Positions 44,211 to 55,462 are shown, counted from the stretch's first letter. The stretch: 64,000 nucleotides of DNA from Ypsolopha sequella (GCA_934047225.1 OW203988.1:2356001-2420000); one strand, 5' to 3'. Notes: generated by a model not told the origin, from the sequence alone. Numbers and translations are program-made.

Positions 44211-44618
44211 TTTTTAACTGGCCACCATTACTGGCTGAAATATTTTTTTTAACTGGCCACCATTACTGACTGACATATTATTTTTAAACTGGCCACCATT
44301 ACTGGCTGAAATATTTTTTTTAACTGGCCACCATTACTGACTGACATATTATTTTTAACTGGCCACCATTACTGGCTGAAATATTTTTTTTAACTGGCCA
44401 CCATTACTGACTGACATATTATTTTTAACTGGCCACCATTACTGGCTGAAATATTTTTTTTAACTGGCCACCATTACTGACTGACATATTATTTTTAACT
44501 GGCCACCATTACTGACTGACATATTATTTTTAAACTGGCCACCATTACTGACTGACATATTATTTTTATACTGGCCACCATTACTGACTGACATATTATT
44601 TTGAACTGGCCACCATTG
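44211..44618. repeat. 36-bp minisatellite, about 11 copies, dimeric start
   Basis: Two unit types, A (actggccaccattactggct, gaaatattttttttta) and B (actggccaccattactgact, gacatattattttta), alternate ABABABAB and then continue as B only. The 68-codon minus frame across it is array-driven. Confidence 0.96.
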
Positions 44619-44624
44619 ATTAAG

Positions 44625-45439
44625 GAGTACCTTCTTAAATAAAATGTACAGTTTTAGATCGGACACAATCCGCTGCTTTTTACATTTAGAGATAATTGAG
44701 TTTAAAGTTAAATCTTGCCGTAGGAGTTGTCTGGAATAGAAATATCTGTGTTAGAAATATTTCACTTTATTGTGTTTTCTTTACTTAAAAAAACTTTCCA
44801 AACATATTGTTAAAGAGCTTAAAAAATACAACCCATTATAATAAAAAACAGAAAATAACTATTTTGGACCTTCACCATTTTACCCTTATACGCTTCATCT
44901 ACATTGATTTTGAACTTGAGTTTTATTACTAAAGCTCATAATTCCTAGAGCTTTTTATTCAAACATTATAACATTCAAAGTAATTCCAACAAGATTCCTT
45001 CAAGTTAAGACCTCCACCTACATATTTGCGGATACACTTAGCACATCATAAATCAAATAGCGAAATTATACAATATTACACTGACATTACATCAATAAAC
45101 TATAGGTAATGCATGATCGATCCCAGTAATACTGAGTCGTAAATATATCGTGATGTCTCAAATAATGCAATGACGAGATGTTGGTATACTTATAGTCGCA
45201 TAGTAGTTTGGTGTAACTACAAACACTCTGGTAAACAGCTATACCGACTTTAAGTAGATCTTGAAATAGCTTTTATATAGAATTTTTTTAAAATTAAATA
45301 CACTTTAACAGCTTTTAATGTTTTTGTTTTTTTAAAAATGTAAATATACTAATAAATATGATAATACAAATATAACGTAATCTCAAGATATATTTCGGGT
45401 CCCACCTGGACCCGGCAACAGTTGAAGTTTTAATAAAAA
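44625..45439. other. No gene seen
   Basis: AT-rich. 45388-45430 carries atatatttcgggtccc and cccggcaacagttg, a member of the 'ttcgagtcc' module family. No coding sequence. Confidence 0.4.
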
Positions 45440-45584
45440 TAATTCACTGCCAGTCCTGAGTGAATCACTATGGAGAGTCGAAATTTCATTTTATGAATTT
45501 AACAAAAATCGTTATTGGTTTATGATGCTGATCACTTACCAAGGCTCAAGTATGAATTTGGACGATGTTCACAAATTCACCTTG
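45440..45584. mobile_element. caaggtgac MITE, right half only
   Basis: cctgagtgaatcactatgg through ttggacgatgttcacaaatt and caccttg matches the right half of 10149-10410. The left arm is missing. Confidence 0.75.
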
Positions 45585-45599
45585 TATATTTAATAAAGT

Positions 45600-46348
45600 T
45601 ATCTATTGAAGATAACGTCTATAGCGTTTGAAAATACTATAACGTTATTTGAAGTTAGTATGGAGAGATGCATAATAATTTATTTAATTTATGTGTTTTT
45701 TTTTTTGTAAAAATGATCAGTATGATCAGTAGAGGTTATGGTTTAATTTAAAGATAAGTCCATTTAGACCCGTTATAGTCATCGTCACGACAATAAAGCC
45801 TTACGTTGTGTCAGCGGTGTTACCGGGTGTACAGTGCGAGGTGTAAAGGTGGCACCTCATTGGCGTATTCGCCTATTCGTGTTGCAGTATTTGGATCTTC
45901 CAATAAACGACAACAGGACGAAAACGCGTATCCGGTATTCGCGTATTTGGCAAATACAGCAAATAACAAAAAGGAATACACGAAATAGGCCCTCATAGGC
46001 TCTCTATACATGGTTATATGGGCAAATACATCAAATACTAAAATACTCAGTGCCAATGAGGAGCCGGCATAAGTCACAGTCCACACTCATACTTACAAGC
46101 ACATTTCATCCACGTTCAATACGTAACTCGATGTACAGCGCCATCTAATTGTACACCCCACGAACTAATAATTACATTGTAAAGGGTATCGTGATGAAGA
46201 CACACGTAGCGCCATCTAGTGGCAAAGATAGAACTACACTGATGTGTATTGTTTTTAAGTAACAATAAATAGACACCATATTGGTACATGCTGTAAGACA
46301 CCACACGATATTGCCAAGACAATTTTATTTCCTTGCACGAACAAGACC
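45600..46348. other. No gene; CTCF-like motif present
   Basis: 45820-46060 is moderately GC-rich with repeated 'gcgtattcgcc / gcgtatttgg' motifs and open frames on both strands without a domain. 46100-46225 holds agcgccatcta twice (46139 and 46208). No gene can be supported. Confidence 0.35.
46208..46223 (-). promoter_or_regulatory. CTCF-core-like motif
   Basis: The minus strand reads gccactagatggcgct, matching the deeply conserved CTCF core CCASYAGRKGGC. A weaker variant (agcgccatctaattg) is 69 bp upstream. Could be a real insulator site or part of a dispersed repeat. Confidence 0.35.
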
Positions 46349-46350
46349 TA

Positions 46351-47644
46351 CGAGGGGAGGCTGAAAAGTAACCTACCTAACTATGAAAGAAAAGACGTAA
46401 CTGGATAGTTTTTTTTTATTTTTCTATATAGTCCTCTGCTAGTAAAATGCACTTATTAAATTTTTCAAATATTGAATTTAAGCCATTAAAAAAAAAAAAA
46501 ACGGTTTGTCGTCAAAATAGTCAGAAACCGCTGCCTTCATTTCGTCATCGGTCATAAATCTTCGTCACCTGAGGTCTTTCTTGAGAAGTCTAAACAGAAA
46601 ATAGTCACAGGAGGCTAGATCTGGACTATAAGGGGGGTGGTCAATGGTTTCGAAGCCATTGTCTTTAATTGCTAGCTTTGTTGTGCGTACGGTATGCACT
46701 GGTGCGTTATCGTGCAAAATCAGAATTCCTTTGCTTAGTTTACCTCGCCGTTTTTCTTTTATTGTCTCTCTTAGTTGATTTAATAAGTTTGAGTAATAAT
46801 CAGCATTCATTGTAGTTTTTTTCGGGAAATAATCTATGAGCAAAATCCCTTCTGTGTCCCAAAAGATTGTAGCCAAAAGTTTACCGGCCGATGGGCAGAC
46901 CTTGAATTTCCGAGGCGGCTTCTCATCCTTAAATTTCCACTGTAACGACTCTTGCTTACTTTCCGGGTCCCATTGTCGAATCCAAGTCTCATCACATGTT
47001 ACAATTCTAGAAATTATTTCTTCCTCTTTCCCTCGACTCATGTCCAAAAACTCTTCGCAACATTTGACACGCCTCTCCATGTCAAATGCAGTCAACATTC
47101 TAGGGACCCAACGTGCACTAACCTTGGACATGTTCAAATGCTCATGAATTATTTCATTGACTCGCTCTTTACTGACGCCCACATCTCTAGCTATCTCCCA
47201 CTGCTTCACTCGTTGGTCCTCTAATATATTTTTTTTCACCCTGGCTACATTTTCATCGGTGACGGCCGAAACTGGTCTTCCGCTACGAGGATCATCTTCG
47301 AGGCTCTCACGACCTAATTTAAACTGCCTTGACCAAAACTTTATAACAAATTCGGAAGATCACGAACTGCCAAACACACGTGACATACGCTGTCTGATCT
47401 CCGAAGGCGTATTCCCTTCTTTAGTCAAAAACTTAATCACCGCACGCTGCTCGATTTTATCCATTTTCACTTTTTCTACCGACATGTTCGAAACAATTGT
47501 AGGAGACAAATAAACGTGATGCAATAAACAAATGAATGTAATACATTTTGAAAATAGAATAACAAACGAATATAAATCCATACCAGCCAGCATTATTTTT
47601 GTATATATTTCTGACCAAGGAGATTACATATCAGCCGCCCTACG
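46351..47644 (-). mobile_element. mariner element, nearly full length
   Basis: A 1294-bp element with diverged inverted termini: cgaggggaggctgaaaagta at 46351, and at the other end, read inward on the minus strand, cgtagggcggctgatatgta (18 of 24 bases agree). TA flanks both ends (46349-46350, 47645-47646), the mariner target duplication. It contains the transposase pseudogene below. Confidence 0.9.
46416..47485 (-). pseudogene. mariner transposase, DD34D, inactivated
   Basis: Starts at ATG 47483-47485 (M-S-V-E-K-V-K-M-D-K-I-E-Q) and reads about 356 codons, the usual mariner size. The amino-terminal DNA-binding part includes S-G-R-P-V-S-A-V-T-D-E. The catalytic triad is present: T-C-D-E-T-W, I-L-H-D-N-A-P-V-H and Y-S-P-D-L-A-S-C-D-Y-F-L-F, with 34 residues between the second and third aspartates. 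The W-V-P motif (R-W-V-P-R-M-L) is also present. Two TGA stops interrupt it (about 47360 and at 46565) and an A/T homopolymer near 46490 shifts the frame before the carboxy end (A-E-D-Y-I-E-K). All three look like single-event lesions, so inactivation is fairly recent. Confidence 0.93.
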
Positions 47645-48670
47645 TACATAATAAAGAGGAATTTAATGTAAGTATAGGATATTGCCTATCTGATTTTAAT
47701 TTTAATAACACAAAAAAAGAAAAATCTTCGTAGTAAATTTTTTATGCATTATTTTTAATTTAGTGTCATTTATGTTTTTCAGGTTTCTTGAATAAAACTT
47801 ACAATTCAGTATTCAATGATAAATTGATAACATTTAATCATTAACAATTTATAAAAATATAATTAAGTAAAGTATATTTCACATTATTTAATATTGATAA
47901 ATGAAGATGGAAGAGGCCAACTTGATGAGATCATGGAAAACATGGAAAACAAAAAAGCAGTTGTTCAAAAAGTATTTTAAGCCTACGTTGAATTAAAACA
48001 TTTTTCTCATCAAGTTGACAGTTGCAGTAGTTTTTTATTAAAACAAAGCGGCAATTTCCTACAGCCCATTTAAACATTTATATAGGCACTTTAAGCGTAT
48101 AATATTTTATATGATCAACCAACTACAAAAGGGTTTGATGTATGTAAAAATGAAACACATACATTGTAGGTACACTTGTTCTGCTTTAGAAATACCATAT
48201 TACTATAATTTCCGTATGCTTTGATTTTAACCTTCCTTTTAATTTCGAATATGTCATGTATAATAATATAATTATGAATTAAAAAGTATATAACTGAGTG
48301 TACAAGCTCACAGAATAAATGATAGTTGACAAGCTGTCAGATTGTTTATATGAATTGTTGTGCTGGCAAATAGTTAATTTAGTTTTAAATGTGACAAACA
48401 CAACATTAATTAACAAATTAATCCAAGTATGTAAATGAAGATTTACGTTTTAGACAAAATATAAAATTGCAATAAATAATAATTTAATAAATATATATAG
48501 TATGCCTTAATTAGCTTTTTATTTATAATTACACAATATAACTTGAAATATATACAATAAATAAAAGAAAATTGAAAACTTGAAATACATTTCGGCCCTT
48601 AGTGGGCCGTCATCAGTCAAGTATTAAAAAATTACGAATATACCATAGTAATAAAAAATAAAAAACAATA
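47645..48670. other. No gene seen
   Basis: AT-rich. 48585-48625 holds aatacatttcggcccttagt and ggccgtcatcagtcaag, a module of the ttcgagtcc family. No coding content. Confidence 0.4.
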
Positions 48671-48834
48671 TTAAAAAACACGACTGCCATAATTTCAAAA
48701 TGAACTTAGTAACGACACACCCAGTGCAAACAGAGCAAAGCTCTACATTAGATACGTGTTGTTTTGTATGTCCCCCGACTGCACTGGGTGTCGTTACCAA
48801 GTTCATTTTGAAATTATGGGAGTCGTTTTTTTAA
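48671..48834. mobile_element. Palindromic MITE, 55-bp arms
   Basis: cgactgccataatttcaaaa, tgaacttagtaacgacacac and ccagtgc on the left are mirrored by gcactgggtgtcgttaccaa and gttcattttgaaattatggg on the right. Loop about 53 bp. Confidence 0.9.
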
Positions 48835-49577
48835 TACTTCTTATTATTTATTTTTCTTAAATACTTTTATACTCAGTGCCAATGCGGATGGTAAAAATTG
48901 GTTAAAGCGTTCAGAAGATATGATGGAATAAAGAAAAAAACATATATGAACCCTGAAAACAATACACTCCTTTTTTTTGGGGCAGTTGTGTAAAAAGGGC
49001 TGTTATTCATGTACATTGTAAAAGCTCCTTAAAACTGCTAGAATTAAGAATTGGTAGTGTTTGTTCTAAAATGTAATTATTTGTTAGTTATAGAGAATCC
49101 AAAGAAGTTTGAAATTATACCCACTGATCATATATTTAGTTATAATAACAATAAATAAATAATTAAACGAACTGGCTACTGTACAATAATATGCATAAAC
49201 ATTTCGAAAGAAATGTAAAGTACAATAAAAATTTATAATGCATTACAAACAAAAATAGCGTAAGAAAAACGAGTTACTGTATTTTGTTATTACTGTATTC
49301 AAAATTAAAGGTAAAGATTGGTCGAAAGAAAAATGTCTGTTTGATTTAAAAAAATCTGTAGATTATTAACCTTAGTTTGTAACTGTAAGCGATATATAAG
49401 CGATATGTAAGCCATAACGGGAAATACTTTTTTAATAATTTTAATATTTTTTACATTATTTCAAATATTACTTCTAAAAAAGAGTCTACTGTCTGTATTA
49501 CTCTAACTTTTCAATAATCCTGTTCTTTTTTTAAAATATATCCCCTGCATACAAACGACGTTCTCTTGACATGGACC
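48835..49577. other. No gene seen
   Basis: AT-rich unassigned DNA. Confidence 0.4.
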
Positions 49578-50021
49578 CTTCAGATAGTGACCGAAGCCTG
49601 AAACTTGGTACAGGTGTTGTCTAGATCAAAATGAGCAGATTAAGACCTGTCCTGAGAAGTTATTCAGGGGGGGGAGGGGGTATTTCATGTTTTGCTCTTC
49701 CAAACAAAAAAATGGAGACAGACTATTTTCTCTTCAAGCAGATGTTACGTAAAGAATAGTTACTTTTTGAGATTAATAAAATACTAATTTGAATTCCTAA
49801 TTCTTAATTTATACGAAAATGATACAAAATATGCCCTTGCGTGAAATCCTGACGCGTTAGTATTTTTTGTTTACGGAGCGGCATTGGCAGGAGCGTACTT
49901 TGACACCCATGCCCCCCCCCCCCCCCCACCCGATAAGTGTAACTGCTCAGGGCAGGCTTAAATTTTCTCATTTTGGCCTAGGCTACACCTGCCAAGTTAA
50001 TGCTTCGGTCACAATCTGAAA
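49578..50021. mobile_element. Palindromic element with opposed G and C runs
   Basis: cttcagatagtgaccgaagc, acttggtacaggtgt and ttaagacctgtcctgag on the left are mirrored by ctgctcagggcaggcttaaa, acacctgccaagttaa and gcttcggtcacaatctgaa. A G-rich run (49667-49680) lies in one arm and a run of about 17 C (49912-49927) in the other. Confidence 0.8.
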
Positions 50022-50871
50022 GAACTCCATAAAAGAGCTGGCAAGAGAATCTAGTGTCGTAGGGGTACTCATAGTTTAAGAAAAATTGCAAGGAAGTGCG
50101 GATTTGTGAAGACGGGTATTTCCCCAGCGGTGGGAATCATACAAATAAGCTAAATAAAAAAAGGTTGCTTTCTTGCGTAAATACTCACGGAAAACATAGC
50201 AATAAATGCTTTGTTTTGGGTAAAAGTAAATTTTTCCAAAATTTTTGCACAAATATATAAAACATAGAATTATCTATCAATATACTAGCGTTAAATAACG
50301 TCAAATCTTCGTAGAATATTGCAGCTTCTGGCGCCACCTTTCGTATCGTCTTCACAGAATGCGTATAACAATAAACAAACTGAGAATATCGCGGTTCCAT
50401 CTTCCGTAGCATCAAAAGAAAATTTCTAATGATATTTTCCTGTGAGAAATGTCCCGCATTTGGAAATATTGATTAAATCTAAGTATGAAGAAGAACAAAT
50501 CTTTTTGGTTTTGAATAGCACTAATGTAATCATGTCATTTTTTTTCAATTATTTTAGTATTTCAAATTATATTAGTACAATTTCAAATGATATTAGTGTT
50601 TCAAAGCGATTTCTTACGTAAACTTCAGTTTTCATTCTCACTTGGTTCACATTTTGATAATCGTAATCAAGTTTCTGACAGAATTAATTTCCAAATATAC
50701 TTTTCCGAGAATTTTCTCCGAACCATTGACCTGACTGTTTACATATTTACGCGTTCTGGCCCATTTCACACACTTTTATACCATAGTGTTCCGATATAAA
50801 TATACTGACATACTTACACTTTTCCTTTGATATTATTTGTTTTGATTTTTGTGTAGTAATTAATTGTAATA
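50022..50871. other. No gene seen
   Basis: AT-rich. The open frames at 50185-50415 (minus) and 50587-50799 (plus) have no domain. Confidence 0.4.
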
Positions 50872-51188
50872 TTTTCTTTTTATAAAAGCAGTGGCGGTAG
50901 CTCAGCGGTAGAACGCTGGCTTCTCAGTCATGAGATCTAGGTACAATCCCCGGGCGGGCATGCACCAATGAGTTTTTCGGAATTTATGTGCATAGTATTT
51001 GTTCTTGCTTACCACTTGTTGAACGGTAAAGGAAAATATCGTGAGGAAACCGGCATGATTTAATAATTGTCAGTGATACACGGGTGTACCGAGTGTGGAC
51101 TGTCACTTGCATTTCACAGTTCACACTTGGAACACTTTTGACACCATCCCCGAGGATTTATGTCGTGACGTTTTTTTTTTCTTTTTAT
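50872..51188 (+). mobile_element. tRNA-derived SINE with perfect 12-bp target duplication
   Basis: ttttctttttat occurs at 50872-50883 and again at 51177-51188. Between them lies a tRNA-like head (ggcggtagctcagcggtaga, A box; ggtacaatccccgggcggg, B-box region) and a body with aaaggaaaatatcgtgagga and aaccggcatg, the signature of a common lepidopteran SINE family. Length of the insert about 290 bp. Confidence 0.88.
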
Positions 51189-51270
51189 GTATTTCTGAAC
51201 TCTGAATTACATATATTTTATATAAATAAATATTATGCATAAATTGACTTTTTTGTCTTTTACTATAGTT

Positions 51271-51438
51271 TTAAATGAAAATACTTAAAAAAACACAATA
51301 GATAAAATATACGTGAGATATTATATAGTATAAGAAAAAAACTTTTTTCTTTTTACTTCATTGTGAGTGATGCCGGGCTGAAATATATCTCTCGTATATT
51401 TTATCTAATGTGTTTTTGCAAGTATTTTCATTCATTTG
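51271..51438. mobile_element. Palindromic MITE
   Basis: ttaaatgaaaatacttaaaa, acacaatagataaaatatac on the left are mirrored by gtatattttatctaatgtgt and ttttgcaagtattttcattc on the right. Spacer about 65 bp. Stands directly before the next element. Confidence 0.85.
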
Positions 51439-51465
51439 AAATCCATCGCTTTGGGTACTTTCAAC

Positions 51466-51683
51466 ATTATTTAGAGTGTAATACTAGAAAACATCAATTG
51501 GAAACAAATTTCAAGTAATTTCCTCGATCTAGTATTTGGGACTGCGCAGTTGGTAGCGCAATTGCCGTGTAAGCAAAAGGTCGCGGGTTCGAATCCTGGT
51601 CCGAGGAATGTTTTAAAAATACTTGTTTACTTAAAATTTGTTTCTAATTGATCTTTTCTAGTTTGTAATGCACTCTAAATAAT
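51466..51683. mobile_element. Inverted-repeat element enclosing a tRNA-like core
   Basis: Left arm attatttagagtgtaatact, agaaaacatcaattggaaac, aaatttcaagtaa. The right arm is its reverse complement with a few changes (ttacttaaaatttgtttcta, attgatcttttctag, ctctaaataat). The arms (53 and 57 bp) embrace the 87-nt tRNA-like sequence almost exactly. Confidence 0.85.
51521..51607 (+). tRNA. tRNA-like core, probably a pseudo-tRNA
   Basis: A possible acceptor tcctcga pairs with ccgagga (six of seven pairs). D arm gcgc-agttggta-gcgc, anticodon arm ttgc-cgtgtaa-gcaa, T arm cggg-ttcgaat-cctg with an ideal B box. Reading the loop gives anticodon TGT (threonine), but position 33 is G instead of T and about 14 extra bases lie between acceptor and D stem. 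It therefore looks like a decayed tRNA or tRNA-derived promoter. Aligned by eye, it resembles the module at 26103-26180. Confidence 0.5.
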
Positions 51684-51689
51684 ATTTTG

Positions 51690-53524
51690 TTATTTAAGTT
51701 ATTACTTATTATACATATATCTATAGTATACACTATACACACTGACGTTATTGGTACCAATTCATAAACGTCTTTATAGAAAAAGAAAGCAAAATTATAA
51801 ACTATGTGTGCCAGACATAGCACCTAACTCTTGTTATTTCCATATATCTCCTAAACTGTAAGATCTATATTTACACGTCTAAAATCGGCGGTCTTGGCAA
51901 AGGTTCAAATCCTGGTTAGTTATGGTAAACGCTAACATAAATCGTTTTAATCTATTCCTGATAGATATTGTTGGGATCACACTGAGACTGTGAGGAGTGC
52001 AAACAGTGCTCGAAAACAGTGCTTGTTGGTATAGCCTCTTTCGTGATTTGTTTCTAAATTAGAGAAAAATAAATGTAAATACTGACTTCCAACGATGAGA
52101 CTGGACATTTCACGTAAACTAGGTTGCCAAGACTCCTAAAGCTTTCACTGTTAAAAAGTTACGTGTACTCACGTAGAGCCAAGCCCCTAACTCTACAAGC
52201 CCTAACTCTTAACATCCATCGTCAATCCATCCAATAAAACCCAAAGTTTGAAAAGTAGACAAATGAAACTTATTCTAGTATAATTGTGCTAAGTACATCT
52301 TATGCTGATAAATTTAGACTCTAGTATTATCCAGACCGAAGCTATGTGGATTCGAAAATACGACAAAACGCTTCGAAAAATGGTACGCTAGTCTTTGATT
52401 AATCAAAGACGCTAGTGCTCTGCTTCCTTTGGCTCGTCTTGGCGTCGCTGGCAGTGACTCACTGCCGTGCCTCCAGAACCAAGCTGAGATCTGTACTGCA
52501 ATCTATTGTTTCAGAGGGAATGAGAATCAACAGAGTTAACATTGTTTATAGTACACACAGATGATAAAAGGATCAGAAAAATTTTAACCATAGATGGTAT
52601 TCTCTCGGCATATACTAAGTATTACAATATTCTATGCCGACGGTAACAAACATGTTCTGTGACAAGGTGTCCAATTTGCAAAATGCAAAAATGATACGGA
52701 GTATAAATTCTAAAGTTGACTAGGTGCAGCGACATTCGTTTTGTTAAGTTGTCATCACTCCTAATAACGTAGACTGCATGAACTCATGCGCTAAAAGAAG
52801 AAAAAAAACAAAGGTTAATGTCGAGTTGGTTTCCGTAACGTATTGTCAATTATTTATGAAAAATTATGAAAAACAATGCAGATATATTGCTAATCATTTG
52901 CCAGAACCATATATTTTTCTTTTCTATTAACATATCATTACTAATAATGCAATCATTAATAATGATGTGATTTTGATAATGGGTATACATAATGGATTTG
53001 AGCTACGATCTTACCCGCTATCTATGGTGTTAGCACTAGTGAAAACTCAACGGATTAAATTATTTCTGTTATAGTTTTCTTTTGTTTTGGCAATATGACT
53101 TCAAACCATTTTTCATTCCCTTTCTAAGTTACGTTTGTTTAGTCTACGGATATAGTATCTTGTTTTGACTCATCGGTTTCGTAGTATTGTTTTCAACCTG
53201 TAGGCGTATGTTTATGTATTGTACACAACATCAGACACACGTCTCCTTTTTGAATCACTCGCTTTTTGCGTAACGAAATCCTGTGTTTTACCTACTTTTA
53301 TACCTTTTCCAAAGCTTAGATCCCTTTTTTGGAATTAAATCAATCTATTTCGAATGAATGAGTGAGTGAAATACTTCGATGGCAGCTCGGCTTGACCAGC
53401 TCGATTAACGAATTAATCCGAGTAATCATTTAGTCTTTGAAGCCTCATATTTCATGGGGCTACAGACACCATTGTATATCAAAGGGTTGCTTGGGGGCGC
53501 TGTAATGGTAGGGCAGACGTGCCT
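51690..53524. other. No gene seen
   Basis: Mostly AT-rich. A 30-bp palindrome (gctagtctttgattaatcaa, agacgctag) at 52389-52417 is followed by a GC-richer patch (tggctcgtcttggcgtcgct) with no recognisable function. Confidence 0.4.
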
Positions 53525-53962
53525 TTAAGGTGATACCAAAAAAAAAATGGGGTTTTTCCGAATCCATTTACTCCACTATAACGTCATCTACGTATTTAAT
53601 TTTTGGATAAATGTTTATTTTGTTTATTTATGAGTATTTAATTAAGATTCTCACTAAAGGAACACGCGATTGGATGAAATTTTCTCGATAGAATTTTATT
53701 CCGAAAAAACCTCTAAATTGTTTTATTTTTTCCAGTAATTCTGAAATCCTAACTAATTTCACTGTGAAATTGCATTCAAAATGTGGATATTATGTATTTG
53801 TAAAGTGTCTTTGAAAATCTTTTTGACAAAACAGCTTAGTGCATTTTATATTAATAAAAAACCGACTTTTTGCTACTTTTCCACGAATCCGTACCACTCG
53901 CACTGGGTGTTTTTTCGCATATGGAGTAAAATGGACGCTAAAACTTTTAGATATCGTCTTAA
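53525..53962 (-). mobile_element. TTAAGGCGAT-family MITE, minus orientation
   Basis: Begins TTAAGGTGATACC and ends ATATCGTCTTAA, each with one change from the 23229-23651 copy, which it matches over its whole length in reverse complement. The frames inside are shared with that copy and are not genes. Confidence 0.8.
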
Positions 53963-53969
53963 TCGATAA

Positions 53970-54413
53970 ATTCTTATAGTATATCCATATCACTCAAAAA
54001 TTGACCTGCTGCTAACCAGTATCCAAATAATATGTCCAGGCGCTAATTTTGATGATGATGAATACCTATAATTCGATCATAACTCATCTGATGATGATTT
54101 GATGTATGTCATGTCAGGTCGTTACAAATTTATGGTTTGTAGTAGCACAATTACAGGAAATTGTACAAGTTTGTTTTTGCTATCATGTAGACTATACATA
54201 TTTTAATTCTGGTTGATGTGCGAGACGAAGGAAGGAATCTATAGCAGAGCAAGAAGCCCCTCAGAAACAGTTGCTCACTCCTCAGTTCCGTCTTCCACTA
54301 TCTCTGATTGAAAAATTGTTATTAATAAGATAATAAAATATAATGTTACCATTCGGCTTTTCTTTATAAATATTGATATATATATATAGTGGTTTTTTGT
54401 AAATTATAGACAT
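53970..54413. other. No gene seen
   Basis: AT-rich with tatatatatag at 54376. Nothing recognised. Confidence 0.4.
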
Positions 54414-54754
54414 TAATTAATATAAGCAAGCTATATTTCGAGTCCTTTTGGACTCCGCATCAGTTGCATTGACAATAGACATGACATTATAAATATAAAA
54501 GACATTTTTTTTTGTGTGTGTTAATGTTGTTTGTTAAGGCCTGGTCCAAAGTAGGCACCAAGCGACCAGATGAATGAAGATTCCTACGTGCGGAGCTGAA
54601 AATCTGTGAGTGCTGGGTCAGGCCTTAACAAACAACATTAACACACACTAACAAAAAAAATATTGTCTTTTATATTTATAATGTCATGTCTATTGTCAAT
54701 GCAACTGATGCCGAGTCTAAAAGGACTCGAAATATATCTTGCTTATATTAGTTA
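54414..54754. mobile_element. Palindromic element, about 120-bp arms
   Basis: ataagcaagctatatttcga, gtccttttggactccgcatc, agttgcattgacaatagaca and the following 50 bp are mirrored to aaggactcgaaatatatctt, gcttat. Around the centre, gttaaggcctggtcc pairs with gggtcaggccttaac. Confidence 0.9.
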
Positions 54755-54799
54755 TTAATAAGAATAATAAGCCTCTCAAAATCCAACCCTACGTCCAAA

Positions 54800-55462
54800 C
54801 CGAACATCAGGCCACGTGAGAGGTGGATGAGTGGATGGACAACGTGTTAAAACTTACAACGCTTACAGGGCAATGAGCACAGGGCAGCTTGAGACGAGTT
54901 GTTGGGCAGTAGCAACCCCACGGACCTGAACGTGCTCCCTCGGTGGAAGGCCCTGTTCCTCATCATCGGCTTGCCTTTGTTGGTCGGCTGGACTGAACAA
55001 TGACGAGGGACTGAAACCCCACCTCAACCTTGCCGTGGGTGGCCGGTCAGAGTGGAGAGGCTCTTGACTCTCGTCTTGTCTCTCCATGCGAGTGACCGTT
55101 TAGGGGGCCCATTTAATTGAGTTGGTGAGTCTTTGCCTGCTCATTTTTCCGTGTTATTAACATAGGTTGGGCAGGTGCCATAGTTCCTTCCATAGTTCCA
55201 GTTACTCAGTCCACTTGCACCTTAACGCAATAGTCTGGTTTCCTTTGTTTCCATTCCTTATATACCAGGGGGTTGTCCTTGGGTGCACTTCTACAGTGCG
55301 TACAAGGATAATTATCGGTTGCTATCACATCACATTTAGATTGAACTGTCTAAAAGGCCTCTACGTGTTGGTTTCGGCCCTAGGCACGCTTCCCAAAGGT
55401 CCAGGATTACACAGTCCCGAGATATGATAAATATATGTATATAATAATAATAATAATAATAA
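54800..55462 (+). repeat. LINE 3' region with ATA tail
   Basis: One frame reads G-T-E-T-P-P-Q-P-C-R-G-W-P-V-R-V-E-R-L-L at 55008-55070. Then follows a long untranslated-like part (cagggggttgtccttgggtg, gtttcggccctaggcacg, cccgagatatgataaat) and a tail of (ATA)n at 55441-55462. A non-LTR element 3' end of R1/Jockey style is the best reading. The 74-codon minus frame is a shadow. Confidence 0.45.

Noticed and set aside
46836..47513. Plus-strand frames of 90-118 codons
   Set aside because: Shadows of the mariner transposase on the minus strand.
51521..51607. Functional tRNA-Thr(TGT)
   Set aside because: Position 33 is G, about 14 extra bases precede the D arm, and it lies inside an inverted-repeat element; called tRNA-like only.
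54863..55087. 74-codon minus-strand frame, GC-rich
   Set aside because: Lies over a plus-strand LINE 3' region; probably its complement.
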